From: Acidobacteriota bacterium
Lineage (GTDB): Bacteria > Acidobacteriota > Terriglobia > Bryobacterales > Bryobacteraceae
Direction of reading: 5' to 3'
Assembly: GCA_021788955.1 (NCBI GenBank)
Contig: JAJYKC010000204.1
Location: 1 to 5,774 of the forward strand
Length of the DNA: 5,774 bases
Positions 1 to 5,774 of this stretch are shown here, in pieces. Position 1 is the first letter of the stretch; every line of letters begins with the position of its first letter. The notes beneath the pieces are model-generated. The model was not told the DNA's origin. It saw only the letters and a program-made list of their open reading frames with translations, and ran no database searches. The translations under genes and the position numbers were made by a program.

Positions 1-694
1 CCCCGAAATCCCAGAACCACCGCCAATTCGTGAACCGGAGCGCGTCGAAGGGCTGCGCCGGCGCATCCCCGACGAACTGCTTCCAGTCGAGTTGGCTCAC
101 ATCGACCTCCGGGACGCCGTCGTTGAGGTGTAGCAGGTTCTGATACCAGTGCGTTTCGATGAAGGTGATGTTCCCGAGTTGGCTGCCCGCGACGATCGAA
201 TAGGCTTCCTGGAAATGCGGCCAGCTTCGCTGCTGCAAGCCGACCTGAACAATCCGTTTGGACTCGGTGACGGCTTTTTCGAGCGGTTCGCCCTCGCCGA
301 TGGTGTGGGTCACAGGTTTTTCGACGTACACGTCCTTACCCGCGCCGACGGCGGCGATGGTGATGGGGACGTGCCAGTGGTTCGGCGTGCCGACGACGAC
401 GGCGTCGATGGATTTATCGTCGAGCACGGCGCGGAAATCGGTGTATTCTTTCGCGTTCGGCGCGTATTTTTCTCGGGCCTTGGCGCGGTGGGGCCCGTAA
501 ACATCGCAGACGGCCACGATTTCGTTGCCGCCGACGTCGTTGAGGACCTTCATCAGGTACTGGCAGCGGCCGCCGGTGCCGATGGCTCCGATGCGGATCC
601 GGTCGTTGGCCCCGAGAACGCGGGAAGTGGGCAGGAGCGCGGCAGCGCCTGCCAGGACGGAGGATTTCAGGAATGCGCGGCGGTCGTTCGACAT
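1..694 (-). CDS. Tat-exported Gfo/Idh/MocA family oxidoreductase, N-terminal 231 residues (3' end beyond window)
   Basis: This is an NAD(P)-dependent oxidoreductase of the Gfo/Idh/MocA family, whose members oxidise, reduce or epimerise sugars and related polyols. Residues 1-29 form a twin-arginine signal: DRRAFLK at 4-10, a hydrophobic Ala/Leu stretch, and a plausible cleavage site after Leu-Gly-Ala29. The Rossmann fold follows, with the glycine-rich loop IGAIGTGG at 35-42, the NHWH segment at 105-108 and the family's EKP signature at 125-127 (Lys126 is the usual catalytic lysine). The C-terminal substrate domain begins with QQRSWPHF near 154-161 and reaches the WRWFWDFG block at 224-231, where the window ends. 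Family members are usually about 400-450 residues, so nearly half is missing. The ATG at 694 is the first possible start, because an in-frame TAG lies at 710-712 with no start codon between; no clear Shine-Dalgarno is visible. It follows the racemase-like gene by 61 bases and is probably co-transcribed. The exact substrate cannot be told from this fragment. Confidence 0.93.
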   Translation of the reverse strand, partial: MSNDRRAFLKSSVLAGAAALLPTSRVLGANDRIRIGAIGTGGRCQYLMKVLNDVGGNEIVAVCDVYGPHRAKAREKYAPNAKEYTDFRAVLDDKSIDAVVVGTPNHWHVPITIAAVGAGKDVYVEKPVTHTIGEGEPLEKAVTESKRIVQVGLQQRSWPHFQEAYSIVAGSQLGNITFIETHWYQNLLHLNDGVPEVDVSQLDWKQFVGDAPAQPFDALRFTNWRWFWDFG

Positions 695-755
695 AGGATG
701 AGCAACAGACTATCCCAAACGACGGCGCCGCGCCAGTCCTAACACTGCACGCCCG

Positions 756-1922
756 TCACGCCACCTTGTGCTTCGCAATGAAATCCGCGGCCGGCTCGCT
801 GCTCATCCCGGGAACCTCCGGCGCAAGCACTTCTCCATCCACCATCCGCTGTTTCCCGCCTGACTCCATATAAATCGCATTCGGAATCGCGCACAGAATA
901 TTCAAATTCACCGCCCCGCCGCCGTGGCTTGCCACTTCCACTTCGAACCCGTCCGCGATCGCCGCGATCTCCATCCACTCCGTCGGTCCGCCGGCGCGCC
1001 GGTTATCCGGCTGCACCACATCCGCGCCCTTCTTCAAAAGCAGGTCCATGAACGCATGCTTGTTATACTCGTTCTCCCCGCACGCCACGCGCATGTCCAG
1101 CGCCGCCGCTAACTCGGCGTATCCTTCGTGGTCGTACGGCACAATTGGCTCCTCGTACCAGTAACACCCCAGTTGCTGATACACACGTCCCCGCCGTAGC
1201 GCCTCCACGCGGTCGAACGCCTGGTTGGCATCCACCATGATGCGGATCCCTTTCCCCGCCGTCCTGAATCCCACCTCAATCCGATCCACGTCGTCGTCCA
1301 GCCCGTACCGCCCTACCTTCACTTTGAACGCACGGTAACCGGCCTCCAGCGTCTCGTGGATCGTGCGCTTGTACTCCGAGTGGTCTTTGTCGTTCTGCCG
1401 GTACCACCCGCACATCGCATAGGCCGGCATCCGGTCCCGCATCGCGCCCAGCATCTTATACACCGGCAGCCCCGCCGCCTTCCCCAGAATGTCCCACACC
1501 GCGATGTCCACCGCCGACATCGCAAACTGCGTCACTCCCTGCACGCCCTGATATTCGAGCGCCCGCCACAACTGTGCCCGGATCTTTTTGGGAAACGCCG
1601 GATCCTGCCCGATGAGCACCGGCTTGATCTCCTGCTCGAGAATCGTCTGCACCACCCGAGGCCCGCCGGCGATCATCCCGAAACTCGAGTAAGCCCATCC
1701 CGTGATCCCCGCATCCGTCTTCAAACGCAGCACGACACCGCCGCCATCCCCGCCGAAATCGTGAATCGCGTCGCTGTACGGTGCCGCCGGCACACGCAAC
1801 AGGTCCGTCTCGATCCCCGTAATCTTGAACTGCTTCTTCGCCTCCTCGGCCCGCACGAGGCCAAGACTCAACGGCGCCGCCGCGCCCGCCGCCAGCATTT
1901 CACGCCGCGATAGCTCACGCAT
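756..1922 (-). CDS. Tat-exported mandelate racemase/muconate lactonizing enzyme family protein (enolase superfamily)
   Basis: This is a 388-residue enolase-superfamily enzyme of the mandelate racemase (MR) subgroup. Such enzymes abstract the proton alpha to a carboxylate, using Mg2+, to racemise or dehydrate acids, often sugar acids. Residues 1-25 form a Tat signal (SRREML at 5-10, then an Ala-rich core, probable cleavage after Val-Arg-Ala25). The N-terminal capping domain covers about 30-150 and the barrel follows. Visible active-site residues are the K200-x-K202 pair, metal ligands D231, E257 (in EEP) and E283 (in GEN), the His-Asp dyad D306 (in QPD) and H333 (in SHGGG), and E353. Their spacing matches mandelate racemase exactly, so the enzyme should be active. 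The ATG at 1922 is preferred because it puts the RR motif close to the N terminus. An in-frame GTG at 1946 would add 8 residues and lies only 13 bases after the regulator's stop. Substrate unknown; sugar-acid dehydratase is a reasonable inference from the adjacent Gfo/Idh/MocA gene. Confidence 0.93.
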   Translation of the reverse strand: MRELSRREMLAAGAAAPLSLGLVRAEEAKKQFKITGIETDLLRVPAAPYSDAIHDFGGDGGGVVLRLKTDAGITGWAYSSFGMIAGGPRVVQTILEQEIKPVLIGQDPAFPKKIRAQLWRALEYQGVQGVTQFAMSAVDIAVWDILGKAAGLPVYKMLGAMRDRMPAYAMCGWYRQNDKDHSEYKRTIHETLEAGYRAFKVKVGRYGLDDDVDRIEVGFRTAGKGIRIMVDANQAFDRVEALRRGRVYQQLGCYWYEEPIVPYDHEGYAELAAALDMRVACGENEYNKHAFMDLLLKKGADVVQPDNRRAGGPTEWMEIAAIADGFEVEVASHGGGAVNLNILCAIPNAIYMESGGKQRMVDGEVLAPEVPGMSSEPAADFIAKHKVA

Positions 1923-1934
1923 GCGCCCAGCATA

Positions 1935-1938
1935 TCCT
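1935..1938 (-). promoter_or_regulatory. Possible Shine-Dalgarno (AGGA) for the racemase-like gene
   Basis: AGGA on the minus strand lies 12 bases before the ATG at 1922, which is longer than usual spacing. A second AGGGA at 1957-1961 overlaps the end of the regulator gene and lies 10 bases before the alternative GTG at 1946. The start choice is therefore not settled by the ribosome site alone. Confidence 0.35.
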
Positions 1939-1959
1939 ACGCCCACACCGCCCGCGTCC

Positions 1960-2874
1960 CTAAATCAGGTCCTGGTAGCGTTCCAAGGCAATGCGCACGA
2001 GCTGGCTTCGATTGTGGACGTTCGCTTTTGAGTACAGTTGCTGCAGAGTGTTCTTGATGACGCTCAAACTTACTCCCAGCCGCGCCGCGATGTCTTCGTT
2101 CTTGAGTCCGTTCATTACATAACGAAGAACCGCCGTCTGGCGCGGGCTGAGCTCGGCTCGCTCCACCTGGGCCGCCGCCTCGTCAACTGCCGTGCCTGCA
2201 TCCGCTTTGTCCTCCGAGACGTCGGCCACGATAGCCGCCAGCTTCCTGAGTCCGCGTTCCGTATAGGTCGAGAACCAAACCTGCGCCGCCACGGTCTCGC
2301 CGTTGCCCCGGTGTACCTCGCACTGCATCGTTGTCCGGAAGTGACTGCCCGAAGCCGAACTCACGGCGTCTCGAAGTTCCGGTACAAACGCTGCGACGGC
2401 GCTTCCGACCACGCTCCCGGTATTCGGATAGAGCATCTCCTCCGCTGCCTGATTGGCCGATTCAACCAGGCCCGACTCGCCAACTGTGAGAATCGCTGCC
2501 GGGCTGGTCGCGATCAGAACCCGCAATCGTTCCTCCGTCGCCTCGCTCAACCGCCGGTTTCGCACCAACTCCGACACATAGAGCCCGGAACCCGACAGCG
2601 CCAGAGTTGCGAACATCAGCCGGCTGGCTCTTCCGTAGGCGTCGAGCGCGCTGAAGCTCTCTCCCAAAGCTGCGCAGAACAACGCCAGCACCACGATCGC
2701 ACGGCGCGACAGGAATCCCGACGCAAGCATAATCGGGAACAAATACAGCAACCCGAACGACACGTAAGTTCGGGTGAGGTAGTCCGAAAACGCGATCGCG
2801 GCGATCATCAATCCGCACGCAGCAAGCGTAGTGTTCCTTCGCGACGGGTCCCAGATCGTTTCTATTCGCAGCAT
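1960..2874 (-). CDS. Membrane-anchored PAS-domain LuxR-type transcription regulator
   Basis: This is a 304-residue predicted one-component regulator. The N terminus has four hydrophobic helices at about 15-33, 36-54, 57-73 and 83-101, with short connecting loops; the second carries the LLYLFPIML wording. A charged linker (about 104-118) leads into a PAS-like sensory domain at about 115-222, starting RVLIATSPAAILTV and including the NQAAEEML helix typical of PAS folds. A LuxR-type helix-turn-helix occupies about 240-300: it opens LSPRQTAVL, has the scaffold NEDIAARLGVS and the recognition-helix region SVIKNTLQQLYSKANV, followed by RSQLV. No histidine kinase, receiver or autoinducer-binding domain is present, so signal sensing (membrane or PAS ligand) would act directly on DNA binding; this is inference. 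The ATG at 2874 is the only sensible start, since no in-frame start codon is seen just upstream. It lies between the RND pump (96-base gap) and the racemase-like gene (37-base gap), all co-oriented. Targets are unknown. Confidence 0.88.
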   Translation of the reverse strand: MLRIETIWDPSRRNTTLAACGLMIAAIAFSDYLTRTYVSFGLLYLFPIMLASGFLSRRAIVVLALFCAALGESFSALDAYGRASRLMFATLALSGSGLYVSELVRNRRLSEATEERLRVLIATSPAAILTVGESGLVESANQAAEEMLYPNTGSVVGSAVAAFVPELRDAVSSASGSHFRTTMQCEVHRGNGETVAAQVWFSTYTERGLRKLAAIVADVSEDKADAGTAVDEAAAQVERAELSPRQTAVLRYVMNGLKNEDIAARLGVSLSVIKNTLQQLYSKANVHNRSQLVRIALERYQDLI

Positions 2875-2888
2875 GTCTGGCGCCCATT

Positions 2889-2894
2889 CCCTCC
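2889..2894 (-). promoter_or_regulatory. Possible Shine-Dalgarno (GGAGGG) for the PAS-LuxR gene
   Basis: GGAGGG on the minus strand is a strong match to the anti-Shine-Dalgarno sequence but lies 14 bases before the ATG at 2874, longer than the common 5-9. No closer in-frame start exists, so it is either a stretched ribosome site or coincidental. Confidence 0.4.
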
Positions 2895-2913
2895 GTCCCG
2901 GAAATGCCCCACC

Positions 2914-2936
2914 GGAACGAGCCCAAAGCCTGTTCC
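2914..2936. repeat. Imperfect inverted repeat between the pump and regulator genes
   Basis: GGAAC at 2914-2918 is the reverse complement of GTTCC at 2932-2936, with a 13-base spacer that can extend the pairing by two bases if one base bulges. It is not followed by a T-tract on either strand, so it does not look like an intrinsic terminator. It could be an operator upstream of the regulator gene or a chance dyad in GC-rich DNA. Confidence 0.25.
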
Positions 2937-2970
2937 CGTTCTGTCTACGAAGCCGCCCGGCCCGTGATGC

Positions 2971-5774
2971 CTACTCATGCACATCAAGACCCGGCTCCTT
3001 CTCGGGCAGCACATCGCCTTCCCGCGCAATCCAGGTGTACAGCGTCGGCAGAAGGAAGATGCTCATCGCCAGGTCCGATATCAATCCGCCCACAATCACA
3101 ATCGCGAAAGGCCGCTGAGAGTCGGACCCGATCCCGTGCGACAGCGCGGCCGGTAGCAGGCCCAGCGTCGCCACAAGCATCGTCATCAGGATCGGCCGTA
3201 AACGGAGAACCGCGCCTTCCACCGCCGAGTCCACCACGGTGAACCCGCGTACGCGAAGTTGGTTGATGTATTCGAGCATGATCACACCCGTCTGCACGGA
3301 AACGCCAAACAGCGCCAGAAACCCGACGCCGGACGAGACGCTGAAATTCGTCACCGTCACCAGCAGAGCCAGCAACCCGCCGATACGCGCGAGCATTACG
3401 TTAACCAGAATCAGTAGCGCCCACTTCAGCGACCGGAACATCGTGTACAAGATCAAAAAGATCAGCAGCACAGTCAGTGGAACGATAATCAGCAGCCGCG
3501 CCTCGGCCCGCTTCTCGCTCTCGTACTCGCCCTCCCAGTCGATGTGATATCCACGCGGCAATTTCATCTCCGCGCTGGTCTTCCGGATCGCCTCCTCCAC
3601 CGCCCCGCCGAGGTCGCGTCCGCGCACGCTGTATTTCACCGCCACGTACCGCTGGTTATTCTCGCGGTAAATCTCGCTGCCGCCGTCCCGCTCCTCCACC
3701 TTGCAAAGCTGAGCCAGCGACACTCGCTCACCCGTCGGCGCCAGGATCCGGACATTCTCAATTGCCTGCTTCGTGCTGCGGAATTGCGGAAGATACCGCA
3801 ACACTAAGTCATAGCGCTGTTCACCCTGTAACACTTGAGTAAGTGCATTCCCGCCCGCCGCCGTCTGAATCGCATCCTGCACGTCGGCGACGTTGAGCTG
3901 ATACCGCGCCGCCGCTTTCCGGTCCACGATGAAGTTGTCGTTCGGCTGTCCGAGCACCCGGAACACGCCCAGGTCCGTGATCCCTCGCACGGTCCGCATG
4001 ATCGAAACCATCTGGTCCGCCTTTTCTTCGAGCACATGCAGATCGTCGCCATAAATCTTGGTCGCAAGCTGTCCCTTGACGCCGCTCACGGCCTCTTCCA
4101 TGTTGTCGGCGATCGGCTGCGAGAAGTTCCAGATCACGCCCGGTATCTTCTCCAGTTGGGTGTTCATCGCCGCGATCAGCAAGTCCTTGTTCTCATGAAA
4201 CGCCGGACGCCACTGCTCTTTCGGCTTCAGGTCTACGAAATACTCCGTGTTGAAAAATCCTGTCGTGTCGGTTCCGTCGTCCGGCCGCCCCACCTGGCTC
4301 GTGCATTGGGTCACCTCCGGCCACGAACACAAAAGCAGCCGCGCCTGGTTCGCCAGCCGGATTCCTTCGCTCGGCCCCGTGCTCGGCGCCAGCGTGCCCC
4401 GTACCCACAAGGCCCCTTCATCGAGGTGCGGCAGGAATTCGCTGCCGATGAGTCCTCCGGCCGTGAGGTAGATCGCTCCCGCCAGACTTGCCAGTCCAAC
4501 GCCCACGGTCACATAGCGGAACCGGATCGCTCCCCGCAGCGCTACGCGATACTTATCCCGTAGCCACTCCATCGCCGGATTCCGCCACTCCTTCGTCCCT
4601 CTAGGGAAGAAGAAACTCGCCAGCGCCGGCGCCACCAGGATCGAAAACAGGATCGCGCCCAGCAGCGCGAACGCCACCGTCCACGCCATGGGCCGGAAGA
4701 GCCTTCCTTCCACCCGCTGCAGAGTGAAGATCGGAAGATACGCCGTGATTATAATGGCGATCGCGTAAAACACCGGCCGCTGCACTTCGTGAGCCGCGTC
4801 GAAGATCCTCTGCGCCGACGTGCGGTTGTCCTCCTCGGTCCGGCCGAGGTGCCGCACGATGTTCTCCACCATCACCACCGCGCCGTCGACCACCATGCCG
4901 AAATCCAGCGCGCCCAGCGACAGCAGGTTCGCCGGCACATGAGTAAGATTCAGGCACGTCGCCGCAAACAGAAGCGAGAACGGAATCGTCAGCGCGACAA
5001 TCAGCGCGCCGCGCGCGTTGCCTAAGAACAGGAACAGGATGATCACCACGAGCACAATGCCTTCGGTCAGGTTGTGCAGCACCGTGTGCGTGGTGAACTC
5101 CACCAGGTCGCTCCGGTCGATGAACGGCACAACCTTGACGCCCGGAGGAAGAATCCGTTCGTTCAGTTCCTTCACCTTCTCGTGGATGCCTTGCAACGTC
5201 GGGTCCGCATCCGCGCCCTTGCGCAGCAAGAGAATCCCGGACACCACATCCGGTTCATCGACTATCGCTCCGTCGGAATGTCTCCAGGCGCGCGCGAACT
5301 GCCCCAGCCGGATCTTTGGACCCTGTGCCACCACCGCAATATCGCGGATCCGCACCGGCGTCCCGCCCTTGGTCGTGACCACCGTGTCCTGAATGTCTCT
5401 CACATCCCGGACCAGGCCAACCTCGCGGATGTTCACCTGCTGCAGTCCGGCCTCGACAAAACTTCCCCCGGCGTTGGCGTTGTTGTTCGTCAGTTGCTGC
5501 TCCACCTGCGGCAAGCTAAGTCCGTACGCAATCAACTTATCCGGATCCACCCGCACCTGGTACTCTCGAGTCGGCCCTCCGAAGCTCGCCACATCCACCA
5601 CGTTCGGAACCGACTTAAAATTCTTCTCCACCACCCAGTCTTCAAGTGACTTCAACTCCATCACGTCGTATTCCGGGTTCGAACTCTTCAGCGTGAAGAA
5701 GTAAATCTGCCCCACCGGACTCCAGTCCGTCCCCATCTGCGGCGACACGCCCGGCGGCAGCGTCACCTGGCTTA
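2971..5774 (-). CDS. CusA/CzcA-family heavy-metal RND efflux pump, inner-membrane subunit (5' end beyond window)
   Basis: This is the proton-driven inner-membrane pump of a tripartite metal exporter, which normally works with a periplasmic adaptor (CzcB/CusB) and an outer-membrane channel (CzcC/CusC). Neither partner is in the window. The frame stays open to the right edge, reading ..SQVTLPPGVSPQMG; the GTG at 5766 is an internal valine codon. Family members are about 1,030-1,060 residues, so roughly 110, including TM1, are missing. Eleven of twelve membrane helices are visible: TM2-TM6 at about 5070-4600, TM7 near 4500-4440 and TM8-TM12 at about 3510-3010, with the periplasmic porter and docking regions between. 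TM4 carries DFGMVVDGAVVMVEN (4861-4905), with the two Asp and one Glu of CzcA-type proton relays. The three CusA Cu/Ag-binding methionine positions appear as Glu, Leu and Glu here, so divalent ions (Zn, Co, Ni or Cd) are more likely than Cu/Ag. The conserved C-terminal FGVSVQTGVIMLEYINQLR segment and the RLRPILMT motif are intact. No frameshift is seen. The exact metal is undetermined. Confidence 0.94.
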   Translation of the reverse strand, partial: SQVTLPPGVSPQMGTDWSPVGQIYFFTLKSSNPEYDVMELKSLEDWVVEKNFKSVPNVVDVASFGGPTREYQVRVDPDKLIAYGLSLPQVEQQLTNNNANAGGSFVEAGLQQVNIREVGLVRDVRDIQDTVVTTKGGTPVRIRDIAVVAQGPKIRLGQFARAWRHSDGAIVDEPDVVSGILLLRKGADADPTLQGIHEKVKELNERILPPGVKVVPFIDRSDLVEFTTHTVLHNLTEGIVLVVIILFLFLGNARGALIVALTIPFSLLFAATCLNLTHVPANLLSLGALDFGMVVDGAVVMVENIVRHLGRTEEDNRTSAQRIFDAAHEVQRPVFYAIAIIITAYLPIFTLQRVEGRLFRPMAWTVAFALLGAILFSILVAPALASFFFPRGTKEWRNPAMEWLRDKYRVALRGAIRFRYVTVGVGLASLAGAIYLTAGGLIGSEFLPHLDEGALWVRGTLAPSTGPSEGIRLANQARLLLCSWPEVTQCTSQVGRPDDGTDTTGFFNTEYFVDLKPKEQWRPAFHENKDLLIAAMNTQLEKIPGVIWNFSQPIADNMEEAVSGVKGQLATKIYGDDLHVLEEKADQMVSIMRTVRGITDLGVFRVLGQPNDNFIVDRKAAARYQLNVADVQDAIQTAAGGNALTQVLQGEQRYDLVLRYLPQFRSTKQAIENVRILAPTGERVSLAQLCKVEERDGGSEIYRENNQRYVAVKYSVRGRDLGGAVEEAIRKTSAEMKLPRGYHIDWEGEYESEKRAEARLLIIVPLTVLLIFLILYTMFRSLKWALLILVNVMLARIGGLLALLVTVTNFSVSSGVGFLALFGVSVQTGVIMLEYINQLRVRGFTVVDSAVEGAVLRLRPILMTMLVATLGLLPAALSHGIGSDSQRPFAIVIVGGLISDLAMSIFLLPTLYTWIAREGDVLPEKEPGLDVHE

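Noticed and set aside
149..742. Plus-strand open frame of 197 codons opposite the Gfo/Idh/MocA gene
   Set aside because: The minus strand here encodes clear family motifs (RR signal, glycine loop, EKP), while the plus-strand product is a low-complexity Asp/Gly/Val-rich shadow.
695..755. GC-rich self-complementary stretch near 720-740 as a terminator between the two enzyme genes
   Set aside because: GGCGC and GCGCC are separated by only one base, too short for a hairpin loop, and no T-tract follows.
756..1922. Muconate lactonizing enzyme or dipeptide epimerase subgroup
   Set aside because: Those use a lysine on the sixth-strand side, whereas this protein has the His333-Asp306 dyad typical of the mandelate racemase subgroup.
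1960..2874. Two-component response regulator or quorum-sensing LuxR
   Set aside because: There is no receiver domain with the acidic pocket and no autoinducer-binding domain; the N-terminal part is membrane helices followed by a PAS-like region.
2038..2967. Plus-strand open frame of 309 codons opposite the regulator gene
   Set aside because: Its translation is Arg/His-rich with no recognisable domain, and it lies wholly opposite a well-supported PAS-LuxR gene; long antisense frames are expected in GC-rich coding DNA.
3835..4563. Plus-strand open frame of 242 codons inside the pump gene, with similar ones at 1356-1913 and 5074-5649
   Set aside because: All lie opposite conserved coding sequence and give Arg/His/Pro-rich translations without any family features.
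2971..5766. GTG at 5766 as the true start of the RND pump
   Set aside because: The frame continues open to the right edge with residues that fit the family (SQV before TLPPGVSP), and the N-terminal TM1 and the first porter segment would be missing.

Overview
The window is a GC-rich bacterial chromosome segment in which every supportable gene lies on the minus strand, so transcription runs from the right edge to the left. In that order the genes are: a large RND efflux pump of the heavy-metal (CzcA/CusA) family, whose first roughly 110 residues lie beyond the right edge; a membrane-anchored PAS-LuxR transcription regulator; a Tat-exported enolase-superfamily enzyme of the mandelate racemase subgroup; and the N-terminal half of a Tat-exported Gfo/Idh/MocA oxidoreductase that runs off the left edge. 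No rRNA, tRNA, CRISPR array, insertion sequence or attachment site was seen, and no gene-free stretch exceeds 100 bases.

The best guess for the source is an Acidobacteriota soil-type genome (Solibacter/Bryobacter-like). The reasons are the abundant Tat-dependent sugar-type enzymes, a four-helix membrane PAS-LuxR regulator, and an RND pump whose wording resembles what I recall from that phylum. Planctomycetes share the Tat Gfo/Idh/MocA habit and are the main alternative. This is inference; there is no taxonomic marker gene in the window.

Region by region (left to right): 1-694 is the Gfo/Idh/MocA fragment; 695-755 is a short gap without a clear terminator; 756-1922 is the mandelate racemase-like enzyme; 1923-1959 is a 37-base gap (13 bases if an upstream GTG start is used); 1960-2874 is the regulator; 2875-2970 is a 96-base gap holding a weak dyad and a possible Shine-Dalgarno sequence; 2971-5774 is the RND pump.

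The two left-hand enzymes look like a functional pair. Both carry twin-arginine signals and both belong to families that act on sugars and sugar acids, which suggests a periplasmic or envelope-located carbohydrate oxidation/dehydration step. The regulator sits 37 bases upstream of them and 96 bases downstream of the pump, so it could control either side. The pump is most likely a proton-driven exporter of divalent metal ions: it has the D-D-E proton-relay pattern of CzcA in TM4 and lacks the three methionines that bind Cu/Ag in CusA. I see nothing that amounts to a clearly new system. The most notable items are the exported enzyme pair and the one-component membrane-bound LuxR regulator.
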